Of a stretch of 64,000 nucleotides of DNA, positions 1 through 8,669 are shown in pieces. The position numbers were made by a program, and so were the translations under genes. The DNA is from Botrimarina hoheduenensis. Its GTDB lineage: Bacteria > Planctomycetota > Planctomycetia > Pirellulales > Lacipirellulaceae. Location of the stretch: NCBI RefSeq assembly GCF_007859815.1, contig NZ_SJPH01000009.1:93840-157839 (forward strand), in the 5' to 3' direction. The first letter of the stretch is position 1; every line of letters begins with the position of its first letter. The notes below the pieces were generated by a model. That model saw only the letters and a list, made by a program, of their open reading frames with translations. It was not told the origin of the DNA and searched no databases.

Positions 1-246
1 ATTGTTGTGCGCTCGGGGCTCGAGCAAAACGATCGCGTGGCGATCAATCCGCGGCGGCTGGTGGACCGAGTGGATCTGCCCGAGCTGACCCCCGAACAGT
101 CGCAGCAAGCGGTCAATACGGGTGGAGGATCGAACGAGCTGCGTAAGCGCACCGCTTCCCGCAAGGCCGAGCCCGCTGCCGCAGTGAAGAGCACTGCGAC
201 CGAAACCACCACCGACGCCGACACAACGGCACCGGTGGGAGGCTAG
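1..246 (+). CDS. Efflux periplasmic adaptor (MacA/HlyD-like), C-terminal end only
   Basis: The reading frame is open from the first base and ends at a TAG at 244-246, so this is the tail of a gene that begins upstream. The first residues read IVVRSGLEQNDRVAINP, which resembles the end of the membrane-proximal domain of MacA/HlyD-type adaptors (V.SGL..GD.V). A low-complexity tail rich in Ala, Thr, Glu and Lys follows. The family links an inner-membrane transporter to an outer-membrane channel. The ATPase and permease of a MacB-type exporter follow 5 bases downstream on the same strand, which supports the call. The N-terminal hairpin and lipoyl domains lie outside the window, so the identification rests on a short stretch plus context. 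Confidence 0.7.
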   Translation: MVVRSGLEQNDRVAINPRRLVDRVDLPELTPEQSQQAVNTGGGSNELRKRTASRKAEPAAAVKSTATETTTDADTTAPVGG

Positions 247-251
247 ATTGC

Positions 252-1052
252 ATGCCCGCCTCAGCATCTAACGAGATGCCTGCCGCTGACCTGCCACCCC
301 GCACAGAAAAACTGGCGGCGAGCATCCGCCAGTTGTGCAAAGAGTACCGCTTGAGCAGCGGCTCTGTTGTCGCGCTGCGAGACGTCTCCTTCGATGTGCC
401 TGAGGGAGACTTTGTCTCGATTATGGGGCCCTCGGGGTCGGGTAAGAGCACGCTACTCAATCTCCTGGGCTGCTTGGATCGGCCCACGAGCGGGGGATAC
501 TTCTTGGGCACCGACGATGTGGCGCGGATGTCAGACGATCAACTCGCCGATGTGCGTGCCAATCGTCTGGGGTTCGTCTTTCAATCGTTCAACCTGTTGC
601 CCGCCCTCTCGGTGTTAGAGAATATCGAGCTTCCGCTGCACTACAGCGGACAGCTTAGTCGTACCTCGCGGCAGCGGTGCGAACGACTCGCACAGCGTGT
701 CGGTCTGGGGGATCGGATGGATCACCGCCCGATGCAGCTCTCGGGCGGACAGCAGCAACGGGTGGCGATCGCTCGCAGCCTGGTCAACGACCCGCGTTTC
801 TTGCTCGCCGACGAGCCGACCGGGAACCTGGATACTTCAACCACCGCCGAGATCCTCGATCTGCTGACCGAACTCAATAACGAAGGGCGGACCATCTTGC
901 TCGTGACCCACGAGCCGGAGGTCGCGGACCTGACTCGTCGGACCGTCGTGCTGCGTGACGGGGGGCTCATCTACGATGGCCCCCCCACCGGTGCCCGAGC
1001 CGCGCTGCAAGCCACAGCGGTTCGCGCGACGGCATCGGAGGTACACCGATGA
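252..1052 (+). CDS. ABC transporter ATP-binding protein, MacB/LolD type
   Basis: This 266-residue protein is an ABC ATPase that would power the permease encoded next to it. It carries the Walker A motif GPSGSGKST (about residues 60-68), the signature LSGGQQQRVAIARSL, Walker B FLLADEPTGNLD and the switch histidine in VTHEP. The phrase DEPTGNLD with a nearby FQSFNLLP Q-loop is typical of the LolD/MacB subfamily, which extrudes lipoproteins, peptides or macrolides rather than importing substrates. About 30 residues precede the nucleotide-binding domain and about 25 follow it. The stop overlaps the start of the permease by 4 bases (ATGA), which indicates translational coupling. Substrate cannot be deduced. 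Confidence 0.93.
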   Translation: MPASASNEMPAADLPPRTEKLAASIRQLCKEYRLSSGSVVALRDVSFDVPEGDFVSIMGPSGSGKSTLLNLLGCLDRPTSGGYFLGTDDVARMSDDQLADVRANRLGFVFQSFNLLPALSVLENIELPLHYSGQLSRTSRQRCERLAQRVGLGDRMDHRPMQLSGGQQQRVAIARSLVNDPRFLLADEPTGNLDTSTTAEILDLLTELNNEGRTILLVTHEPEVADLTRRTVVLRDGGLIYDGPPTGARAALQATAVRATASEVHR

Positions 1053-2371
1053 CCGCTGCCCTGGCACGCTATAGCCGCACAGTGCGGCTGAGCATCAAGA
1101 GTTTGCTCTTGCACCCCATGCGGTCGGCACTCACCGTGCTCGGCATCTTGATTGGGGTCACGAGTGTGGTTTGGCTGCTCGCGATTGGCGAGGGGATTAG
1201 CCAGGCCTCGCAGCAGCAGATCGCAGCGCTCGGGGCCAACAACATTATCGTGCGTACGATCAAGCCCACGAGCGATGATTTTGACGGCAGCGGATACGGG
1301 GTGACTCGCGCCGACTATGTAACGCTTAACTCAACGCTTCCAACCATCGATGCGGCCGTTCCGATTCGAGAAGTAAAGGCCGAGCTACGCCGCGGCCGAC
1401 GCTCGTACGAAGGAAGACTCGTTGGTTCAACACCAGAATACGAGCGGGTCGCGCGCCTCAAAATCGCTGAGGGTCGGTTCTTGACCGATATCGATGGCGA
1501 ACGCCAACGCAATCACTGCGTGCTCTCGGCTCAAGTCGCGGAGAAGCTTTGGCCGATTGGCTCTCCGCTTGGGGACTTCGTGCAGGTCGATCACGAGTTC
1601 TACAAAGTGGTTGGAATTGTCGAACCCCGTGCGGCATCGGCCGGCATCGGAGGCTCGATGGCCGCAGAAGATTATTCGAAGGATGTGTACATCCCGATCC
1701 GGACGATGTGGCAGCGACTGGGGGACCAAATCATCCAGGTGCAACCGGGACAGTTTCGACGCGATCTTATCGAGATGACCCAGGTCACCCTCCGAGTCGG
1801 GCAGCCAGATGAAGTGATTCGTACGGCCGACGTGGTCCGCAACACGCTGGATCGGACCCACACGCTCGAGGACTATGCCGTAACCGTTCCCATGGAGCTG
1901 CTGGAGCAAGCGAACACGACACGGCTGATGTTCATGGTGCTGCTGGGCATCATCGCGGCGATCTCGCTCGTGGTGGGTGGCATCGGGATCATGAATATCA
2001 TGCTGGCCACCGTGACCGAGCGGACACGCGAGATTGGCATCCGCCGTGCGCTGGGGGCCAAACGCCGTGACATCGTCGGGCAGTTTCTGACCGAGAGCGT
2101 CGTGCTGTCGATTGTTGGCGGGGCGCTCGGAGTAGCGGGCGGGTTGCTCTGTCGGCCGGGAGCCTTGTGGATACGCGATCTTTTGGAGCGTTCCATCCCC
2201 GAGCAGATGGCCGCCCTGCCCGATATCGTACGCAACATCGAGCCCCAGCTCGTCCCGTGGTCGATTCCGCTAGCGCTCGGGATCTCGGCCGTTGTGGGCG
2301 TGGTCTTTGGTGTCTATCCGGCGGTCCGCGCAGCGCGACTTGATCCGATTGAGGCGCTCCGCCACAACTAA
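1049..2371 (+). CDS. ABC transporter permease, MacB/FtsX family
   Basis: This 440-residue permease has the MacB arrangement: an N-terminal membrane segment (about residues 20-45), a large periplasmic MacB_PCD domain (about 50-270), then three membrane segments of the FtsX domain (about 280-435). The cytoplasmic loop contains RTREIGIRRALGAKR, the hallmark coupling helix of this family, and the protein ends RAARLDPIEALRHN, the usual MacB C-terminus. It is translationally coupled to the ATPase and follows an adaptor tail, so the three form a tripartite-type efflux operon. Unlike E. coli MacB, the ATPase is a separate polypeptide. No outer-membrane channel gene lies downstream; it may be upstream of the window. 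Confidence 0.93.
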   Translation: MTAALARYSRTVRLSIKSLLLHPMRSALTVLGILIGVTSVVWLLAIGEGISQASQQQIAALGANNIIVRTIKPTSDDFDGSGYGVTRADYVTLNSTLPTIDAAVPIREVKAELRRGRRSYEGRLVGSTPEYERVARLKIAEGRFLTDIDGERQRNHCVLSAQVAEKLWPIGSPLGDFVQVDHEFYKVVGIVEPRAASAGIGGSMAAEDYSKDVYIPIRTMWQRLGDQIIQVQPGQFRRDLIEMTQVTLRVGQPDEVIRTADVVRNTLDRTHTLEDYAVTVPMELLEQANTTRLMFMVLLGIIAAISLVVGGIGIMNIMLATVTERTREIGIRRALGAKRRDIVGQFLTESVVLSIVGGALGVAGGLLCRPGALWIRDLLERSIPEQMAALPDIVRNIEPQLVPWSIPLALGISAVVGVVFGVYPAVRAARLDPIEALRHN

Positions 2372-2547
2372 TGGCTCAAAGGGAGACGACGGGCGTGGTG
2401 AAGGAGTGGTGAAGAGCTGGCCGCGATGGACTATTGACGATCAGCGAGCTGCGAAACACAACACTAGCTGATCCTCGCGTCCTGCCGGATCGGCTGATGC
2501 GGGTGTAATAACCGACCTACTACTGTCCCCTTTGCGAACCCTGTTTT

Positions 2548-3423
2548 ATGTCTTCACGCCCGCTAGGCGTCTTCGCCAGTATCGATGCCGGTTTAGGTGT
2601 GCATCTTGACGTCGTTCACGAGCTGGGCGTTCCGACGATCCACCTGCACACGCCTCAGGCCACGACACGCACTGAAGATAACGCGGCCCGCTTTCGGGAC
2701 CGACTCAGCGAGCTGGGCATTCAGATTTCGGTGGTGTTCGCGGGTTTCGAGGGAGAGAGCTACGCCGATATCCCGACAACGGCTCGCACCGTGGGCCTCG
2801 CCCCCGCCGCAACGCGTTCCCAACGCCTCGAAGAGCTGAAAGAAATCGCCGACTTTGCTCGACAGCTGTCGGACGATGCCGTGGCTTACGGCGGGGGCAT
2901 GATCCCGGTCGGTTTGCACATTGGCTTCGTGCCGCATGACGAGAACGATGCTGAGTACCAAGCGATTGTCGCCGCAGCCCGTTCCATCTGCGATCATTGT
3001 GCCCCTCACGGGCAGGCGGTTCATCTCGAAACCGGTCAAGAGCCGGCAGAGGTGCTGCTGGCGTTTCTTGAAGCGGTTGGCCGCTCCAATCTGTTTATCA
3101 ATTTCGATCCGGCCAACATGATTCTGTACGGCTGTGGCGAGCCCTTGGAGGCGCTGCGGAAGGTGGGACCCTACGTGAAGAGCGTCCACTGCAAAGACGC
3201 AACGGGGAGCGATCAGCCGGGGGTGACCTGGGGGGTCGAGACGCCGCTTGGCGCGGGGGAAGTCGACTTCCGAAGGTTCATCGCGGTGCTCGATGAGATC
3301 GGATATCGTGGTCCGCTGACGATCGAGCGCGAGATTCCTCAAGAGCCGAGTCGCCAAAAAATGGAGATCGGCACCGCGCTGGACCTGCTCCGCACGATTC
3401 AGCGGGAACGGCTCGACTCTTAG
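2548..3423 (+). CDS. Sugar phosphate isomerase/epimerase family protein (AP endonuclease 2 fold)
   Basis: The 291-residue protein reads as a xylose-isomerase-like TIM barrel. Visible landmarks include HIGFVPHD, a glutamate in VHLETGQEP, NFDPANMILYG, VKSVHCKDA and a late LTIEREI. These supply the His, Asp and Glu metal ligands usual for this family. Members interconvert sugars or sugar phosphates, or act on inositols and hydroxypyruvate; the exact substrate cannot be read from sequence. It lies 176 bases after the efflux permease and 68 bases before a Gfo/Idh/MocA oxidoreductase on the same strand. That pairing is common in planctomycete carbohydrate-catabolism loci, so a role in sugar or polyol oxidation is inferred. 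Confidence 0.85.
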   Translation: MSSRPLGVFASIDAGLGVHLDVVHELGVPTIHLHTPQATTRTEDNAARFRDRLSELGIQISVVFAGFEGESYADIPTTARTVGLAPAATRSQRLEELKEIADFARQLSDDAVAYGGGMIPVGLHIGFVPHDENDAEYQAIVAAARSICDHCAPHGQAVHLETGQEPAEVLLAFLEAVGRSNLFINFDPANMILYGCGEPLEALRKVGPYVKSVHCKDATGSDQPGVTWGVETPLGAGEVDFRRFIAVLDEIGYRGPLTIEREIPQEPSRQKMEIGTALDLLRTIQRERLDS

Positions 3424-3491
3424 TTCCTTCTTCCGATACGTCTTGAGCGAACATTCCTGCGACCATTGGCCTCAAACCGTCTGTCTCCGTC

Positions 3492-4541
3492 GTGATCAAA
3501 GTTGGCATCGTTGGTCTGGGTTTCATGGGCATGGTCCATTACCTCTCCTACGCGAAAGTGCGTGGCGTAAAGGTGGTGGCGCTCTGCGAGCGAGACGAAA
3601 AGAAGCGCGCGGGGGACTGGCGTGGCATCCAAGGAAACTTCGGCCCTCCCGGCGAGCGTACGGACCTGGCGGGCGTCACGGCCTATGCCGAGGTCGATGA
3701 CCTGCTGGCAGATCCTCAGGTCGAGGTGGTCGATATCACGCTGCCACCCGCGCTGCACGCTGATGTCGCGTGTCGCGCGCTGCAAGCAGGCAAGCACGTC
3801 TTTTGTGAGAAGCCGCTGGCGATGCGTTTGGCCGATTGCGACCGCATCCGGCGTGCCGCCCACAAGGCCGACCGGCGGTTGTTAGTCGGACACGTTTTGC
3901 CGTACTTCCCCGAGTACGCATGGGCTCTGAAAGAAGCGTCCAGCGGCAAGCACGGCCGGCTTCTTGGAGGCTCCTTCAAGCGTGTCATCTCGGATCCCGC
4001 CTGGCTGGCGAATTACTGGTCGGCCGAAATCATCGGCGGACCGTTGCTCGACCTGCACGTCCACGACGCCCACTTTATTCGCATGCTCTTCGGCAGGCCC
4101 GTTTCGCTCTTCACGAGCGGTCGCACTCGCAACGGACTGCCCGAATTCTGGAACACCCAGTTTATCTACGAGGCCGGGGGCCCCACGGTCCACGCTGTCA
4201 GTGGCACGATCAACCAACCGGGCCGGCCTTTCCAGCACGGCTTTGAGCTGCAATTCGAGCGTGCCACGCTGGTCTTCGACTTTGCGGTGCTCGGCAAAGA
4301 GGCGGCCTACTTATGCCCCCCGACCGTGATCCCCACTTCCGGGGCGGCCAAGCAGGTGAAGCTCTCCGGCGGCGATCCGATGCACGCCTTTCAAGCCGAG
4401 CTGCGGGACGCCATGCGGGCGATATCGACCGACAGCGAGGCATCGGCGCTTGAGCCCCAGCTGGCCCGCGATGCCATCGAGCTCTGTCATTTGCAGGCAA
4501 AGAGCCTCGCTGCGGGGAAGCCGGTAAAACTAAGCAGTTAA
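3492..4541 (+). CDS. Gfo/Idh/MocA family oxidoreductase
   Basis: The 349-residue protein starts at a GTG and opens with VGIVGLGFMG, a Rossmann nucleotide-binding turn (GxGxxG). It carries the family signature GKHVFCEKPLAM, where the EKP lysine contacts cofactor and substrate. A histidine-containing motif LDLHVHDAHFIRMLFG follows in the C-terminal domain and fits the catalytic Asp-His region of the family. Members oxidise or epimerise sugars, inositols or glycosides with NAD(P). It follows the isomerase-like gene by 68 bases, which suggests co-transcription. The specific substrate is not recognisable. Confidence 0.9.
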   Translation: MIKVGIVGLGFMGMVHYLSYAKVRGVKVVALCERDEKKRAGDWRGIQGNFGPPGERTDLAGVTAYAEVDDLLADPQVEVVDITLPPALHADVACRALQAGKHVFCEKPLAMRLADCDRIRRAAHKADRRLLVGHVLPYFPEYAWALKEASSGKHGRLLGGSFKRVISDPAWLANYWSAEIIGGPLLDLHVHDAHFIRMLFGRPVSLFTSGRTRNGLPEFWNTQFIYEAGGPTVHAVSGTINQPGRPFQHGFELQFERATLVFDFAVLGKEAAYLCPPTVIPTSGAAKQVKLSGGDPMHAFQAELRDAMRAISTDSEASALEPQLARDAIELCHLQAKSLAAGKPVKLSS

Positions 4542-4753
4542 GCGGTAAACGCCGCTGGCTGCGCTAAAGCGAGAAATACCTACTCGATTCATCGCGGTCC
4601 TGAGCTGCTCGACGGTACAACCCCCGTCGCGGGCGGATAGAATCGCAGCTTGACGTCGATCGAACCGACCCGTGCCGACCCGTCGGGCACCGCCGAGGCT
4701 CGACGCTGTTTTCAGTCAACCCTACCGCACACGTCCCCCCTTATTGCCTCGTC

Positions 4754-6730
4754 ATGCCGACCGAAGTGGACTCAGTTTCGATGGCTCAACTCGATCCCCG
4801 TAGCCAGATCGAGCGTATCCCCTGTCATGTGTTCCGCGATGCCAAGGACGCCAGCGTTTACGTTGCGCAGCAGATCGCCCACACGATCCGCGAGCGCGCC
4901 GAGGCCGGCAGGCCCTGCGTTCTTGGTTTGGCTACCGGCAGCACCCCCACGACGATCTACGACGAACTCGTCCGGATGCATCGAGAAGAGGGGCTTAGCT
5001 TTGCGGGAGTGGTGACGTTCAACCTGGACGAGTACTTCCCCATGCAGCCTGAAGAGCTGCAAAGCTATGTCCGCTTCATGAACGAACACCTGTTTGACCA
5101 CATCGATATCGACAGGGCGAACGTCAACATCCCCGATGGCACGCTGGCCCCCGAAGACGTCCTTGCACACTGCTTGGAGTACGAAGAGAAAATTGCCGGA
5201 CTGGGGGGGATCGATATCCAGGTGCTGGGGATCGGTCGTACGGGCCACATTGGCTTCAACGAGCCGGGGTCGAGCCGCGAATCGCGGACCCGCATGATCA
5301 CGCTCGATAAGGTCACGCGTAACGACGCCGCGAGTGACTTCTTCGGTGAGGAGTACGTCCCCCGTCGGGCGATCACCATGGGGGTCGGCACGATCCTCGA
5401 ATCGCGGCAGGTGTACCTGTTGGCGTTTGGCGAGGGCAAGTCACGCGTGGTTGCGCGGACGGTCGAGGGCGATGTAAGCAACAGCGTCCCCGCGACCTTC
5501 TTGCAGCTTCACAAGAACGCTAAGGCGATCTTCGACGAAGCCGCCGCGGCGCAGCTCACGCGCTACGAAGCGCCGTGGCTGCTGGGCCCCATGGGGGGCG
5601 AGCTGGAATGGGACGAACCGCTCACGCGCAAGGCGGTAATCTGGCTCGCCACAAAGATCGGCAAGCCGATCCTTAAGCTCACCGAGGAAGATTACAACGA
5701 AGAAGGCTTACAAGAGCTGCTCGCCAGCCGCGGTCGCGCTTACGATTTAAACCTACAAGTGTTCCGCAATCTTCAGGCAACCATCACCGGTTGGCCCGGC
5801 GGCAAGCCGGCCCATGCCCGCCAGCCCGGCGACCGTCCTCAGCGGCATGAGGAGATTTTCCCCAAGCGTGTGATCTGCTTCTCGCCCCATCCGGATGACG
5901 ATGTGATCAGCATGGGCGGCACGCTGATCCGCTTGTGCGATCAAGGGCATGAGGTCCACATCGCCTATCAGACCTCGGGCAACATCGCCGTGTTTGACGA
6001 CGATGCCGTTCGCTTCAGCGAATTCGTTTCCGAATTCAACCGTGCTTTTGGTCTGGATCCCAAGAAGACCGACGAGCTCGAAGATCACGTCGAGCAGTTC
6101 GTCAAGAACAAGCAGCCCGGACAGGTTGATAGCGACCACGTACAGGCCATCAAGGCGATGATTCGCCGGGGCGAAGCGCGTGCGGGAGCACGGATCGCTG
6201 GGGTGCCCAACGAGCGCTGCGTGTTCATGGACATGCCCTTCTATCAGACCGGACGGGTCCGTAAGAAGCCACTCAGCGAGGAAGACATCCAGATCACGGT
6301 TGATCTACTCCAGAGCATCAAGCCGCATCAGATTTACTGTGCGGGCGACCTCTCGGATCCGCATGGCACTCACCGTACCTGCCTGCGCGCGGTACTAACC
6401 GCCTTTGATCGGCTGAAGGACGAAGACTGGTGCCAGCAAGCCGTGGTCTGGCTGTACCGTGGCGCATGGCAGGAATGGGAGCCCCATCAGATCGAGATGG
6501 CGGTCCCGCTCAGCCCGCAAGAACTGCTTCGTAAGCGGGCAGCCATCTTCAAGCACGAGTCACAGAAAGATCGGGCGCTGTTCCCGGGCAGCGACCCCCG
6601 TGAGTTCTGGCAGCGTGCCGAGGACCGCAACCGAGGCACCGCCGTACTCTATGACAAGCTGGGTCTCTCCGAGTTCGAGGGAATCGAAGGCTTTGTCCGC
6701 TGGAAGGGTGACCTTGAAGGGCTGGTCTAG
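4754..6730 (+). CDS. nagB: Glucosamine-6-phosphate deaminase-like protein fused to a PIG-L/LmbE deacetylase domain
   Basis: The 658-residue protein has two enzyme domains. Residues about 20-300 form a NagB/SugP isomerase domain with LATGSTPT, FNLDEYFPM and GRTGHIGFNEPGS. Residues about 370-640 form a PIG-L/LmbE domain with the zinc motif HPDDD (about 378) and a later DPHGTH. NagB converts glucosamine-6-phosphate to fructose-6-phosphate and ammonia; PIG-L domains remove N-acetyl groups from GlcNAc derivatives. This long NagB architecture is known in planctomycetes and Bacteroidetes. The canonical aspartate in DGHIAFNEP is threonine here (RTGHIGFNEP), so deaminase activity is not assured. ATG 4781 is an alternative start. 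The genes around it also suggest amino-sugar or cell-wall sugar recycling. Confidence 0.9.
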   Translation: MPTEVDSVSMAQLDPRSQIERIPCHVFRDAKDASVYVAQQIAHTIRERAEAGRPCVLGLATGSTPTTIYDELVRMHREEGLSFAGVVTFNLDEYFPMQPEELQSYVRFMNEHLFDHIDIDRANVNIPDGTLAPEDVLAHCLEYEEKIAGLGGIDIQVLGIGRTGHIGFNEPGSSRESRTRMITLDKVTRNDAASDFFGEEYVPRRAITMGVGTILESRQVYLLAFGEGKSRVVARTVEGDVSNSVPATFLQLHKNAKAIFDEAAAAQLTRYEAPWLLGPMGGELEWDEPLTRKAVIWLATKIGKPILKLTEEDYNEEGLQELLASRGRAYDLNLQVFRNLQATITGWPGGKPAHARQPGDRPQRHEEIFPKRVICFSPHPDDDVISMGGTLIRLCDQGHEVHIAYQTSGNIAVFDDDAVRFSEFVSEFNRAFGLDPKKTDELEDHVEQFVKNKQPGQVDSDHVQAIKAMIRRGEARAGARIAGVPNERCVFMDMPFYQTGRVRKKPLSEEDIQITVDLLQSIKPHQIYCAGDLSDPHGTHRTCLRAVLTAFDRLKDEDWCQQAVVWLYRGAWQEWEPHQIEMAVPLSPQELLRKRAAIFKHESQKDRALFPGSDPREFWQRAEDRNRGTAVLYDKLGLSEFEGIEGFVRWKGDLEGLV

Positions 6731-6776
6731 CCCCGTTTCTCACTTTTCAGATAGGCGTCGCGATGGTGGAGCAAAG

Positions 6777-7427
6777 GTGTTTGATCTCAACCCCAGCAGT
6801 TCGGTGAGCGGCAAGGCGTCGGCGATCTTGTTGATCGCGGCGGCTGCGGCGGTTGCTCGGGCCGATCAAGGTGATGTGCTGGCCATCGCCCGCTCGTATC
6901 CCGATGGGGGTGGCTACAACCGTACCTGGGCCGGTTCGGGCACGCCCGCAGCGGTCATGCATCGCGGTCAGCAGGTGCTGGCGACCGGCACAGACGGCAC
7001 CTACTGCTGCGGGTTTACCTTTTGCGTCGCGATGCAGGCACTGCAGCAACGCGGTCTATTGAACGACAAGAGCTTTGCTGAAGTAAAGCACTTTCAGAAG
7101 CTCTGGTATGGTGCGACCGAGCTAAAGGAAGACACACTCTGCGTCCTGGCAGTAGAAACGCTCGGTGTGGGCCAAGCGGTTGCCCTCGAGGATTCCCAGC
7201 CCGGCGACTTTCTGCAGCTTTGGCGTACCAACGGTTCGGGGCACAGCGTGATCTTTCTCGAATGGATCGAGCAATCAGGCACACGTGTCGGATTCCGCTA
7301 TCGCAGTTCGCAAGGCTCAACCGCGGGGATTGCTGACGCAGTCGAGTACTTTTCAGGGGTGAGCGGGGCTGAGGGCCGTGTCGACCGGAGTCGGACCTTT
7401 GCCTGCCGACTCAATTCGACCCCGTAG
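6777..7427 (+). CDS. Small exported NlpC/P60-like cysteine peptidase candidate
   Basis: The frame is open well upstream inside nagB, but the likely start is GTG 6777, preceded by GGAG at 6768-6771. It gives a 216-residue protein beginning MFDLNPSSS with a hydrophobic signal segment (ILLIAAAAAVARA, about residues 16-28). The mature part has a cysteine cluster, TYCCGFTFCVAMQAL, at the start of a helix and a histidine in GHSVIFLEWI. This Cys/His spacing and order recalls NlpC/P60 or CHAP peptidoglycan peptidases. The match is by motif shape only; no third catalytic residue can be assigned with certainty. It sits 46 bases after the NagB fusion, which would fit wall-derived amino-sugar use. Confidence 0.6.
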   Translation: MFDLNPSSSVSGKASAILLIAAAAAVARADQGDVLAIARSYPDGGGYNRTWAGSGTPAAVMHRGQQVLATGTDGTYCCGFTFCVAMQALQQRGLLNDKSFAEVKHFQKLWYGATELKEDTLCVLAVETLGVGQAVALEDSQPGDFLQLWRTNGSGHSVIFLEWIEQSGTRVGFRYRSSQGSTAGIADAVEYFSGVSGAEGRVDRSRTFACRLNSTP

Positions 7428-7717
7428 CGAGGGAGCTTTAGCCCGGCAGCCGCTGCTGGTGACCGACTCCAGAAGAGGGTCGTGGCCAAAGACTCGTAGG
7501 GTTTACGCCCGGTTTGCCAGTCTGTCCGAATCGCCCGACTTTCCTAACGAACGCAGCCGATTCATACTTCTACCCTGATTTGTACCGCCAGCCCGGGCAA
7601 CAGCCACTCAGGGCGATTCGACCCAAGGTTGCCACTGGCGGGGCCTGCGCACCGGGTCTAATCTTCTCGACTGGCCCGCGTGGGCGAGCCGACGGAACAC
7701 CTGCTGAGACACACTTG

Positions 7718-8584
7718 ATGGCTATCCCCCAGAACACCCCCCTGCGGATTGGTTTTGTCGACGACGCGCTAGATAACTTTCATGCCAATACTTATCTGGC
7801 TGCGCTGCGCGGGCCGCTCGCCGATCGAGGCTATGTGGTTGCCGGTGCCACAGCCCTCGCCGGCGAAGCCGCCAAGCAGTGGTGCCACGCTAAGCAGGTT
7901 GAATGGTTCGAGTCCGTGGATGCCCTGGCGGCAGAAGTCGATGTGTTTGCGATCCTCGCCCCGAGCACTCCCGAAACGCATTGGAGACTCTGCGAACGTG
8001 TGCTCCCACACGGCAAACCGACCTTTGTTGATAAAACCTTCGCTCCGGATATCGCCACAGCAGAAAAGATCTTCGCGCTAGCCGATCAACACGGGGTTGC
8101 CGTGCAAACAACGTCGGCGCTACGAACGACGAATGTTCAAGCCGAGGTCGCAAAGCTCACGGAACCCCTCGTAAATCTGTCGCAATGGGCAGGGGGCGCG
8201 TCATTTGCTGAGTACGGCATCCACCCGGTTGAGTTGGCGGTGAGTTGCCTGGGCCCTGAAGCCCAACGCGTTTATGTCACCGGTGCGGACAGGCATCCGA
8301 CGATCGTGATCGACTTCTCGGGGGGACGTGTCGCAACGATCGATTTCAACGCCGGCGAGTGGACCCCGTTCGATACGGTCCTAACGACCGCCAAGGGCTC
8401 CAAGCCCGTAACCGTTGTCGATACCACCCTGTTCGTTGATGCCGCTCGGGCGATTCTCGACTTTTTCGATGCGGCCCTCCGCGGCGACGGTCCGCTGATC
8501 GACCGAGCCGAAACTTTCGCCGTCATGCGAATCCTGGAAGGGGTCGCCTCGCCCGCCGCGCGAGTCAAGCCCCTCGAAATCTGA
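7718..8584 (+). CDS. Short Gfo/Idh/MocA-like oxidoreductase with altered EKP motif
   Basis: The start at ATG 7718 gives 288 residues (MAIPQNTPLRIGFVDD). An in-frame extension to 7514 has no protein-like character and is left out. The N-terminal half is Rossmann-like and includes FAILAPSTPETHWRLCERVLPHGKP. The usual EKP motif is replaced by FVDKTFAP, so the lysine is kept but the acid is shortened and the proline lost. The C-terminal domain is shorter than in the 350-residue neighbours, although VDTTLFVDAARAILDFFDAAL and VMRILEG are retained. It may be an oxidoreductase with changed cofactor handling or a non-catalytic partner. The next gene, 85 bases downstream, is a full-length family member. 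Confidence 0.75.
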   Translation: MAIPQNTPLRIGFVDDALDNFHANTYLAALRGPLADRGYVVAGATALAGEAAKQWCHAKQVEWFESVDALAAEVDVFAILAPSTPETHWRLCERVLPHGKPTFVDKTFAPDIATAEKIFALADQHGVAVQTTSALRTTNVQAEVAKLTEPLVNLSQWAGGASFAEYGIHPVELAVSCLGPEAQRVYVTGADRHPTIVIDFSGGRVATIDFNAGEWTPFDTVLTTAKGSKPVTVVDTTLFVDAARAILDFFDAALRGDGPLIDRAETFAVMRILEGVASPAARVKPLEI

Positions 8585-8669
8585 ATCGGTTAACCAGTCA
8601 AGACCGCGTCCGCACCCCTCCAGCGGAGCCGTTGAAAAGCCCCCACTTTAGAAGCAGGACCAAACGAAG

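Noticed and set aside
2450..2510. Possible hairpin (gctgatcc with ggatcggc) after the efflux permease
   Set aside because: The stem is short, has a wobble pair and no T tract, so a terminator call is not supported.
2593..3357. 254-residue minus-strand frame opposite the isomerase-like gene
   Set aside because: It lies wholly opposite a clear family member, lacks motifs and has shadow-like composition.
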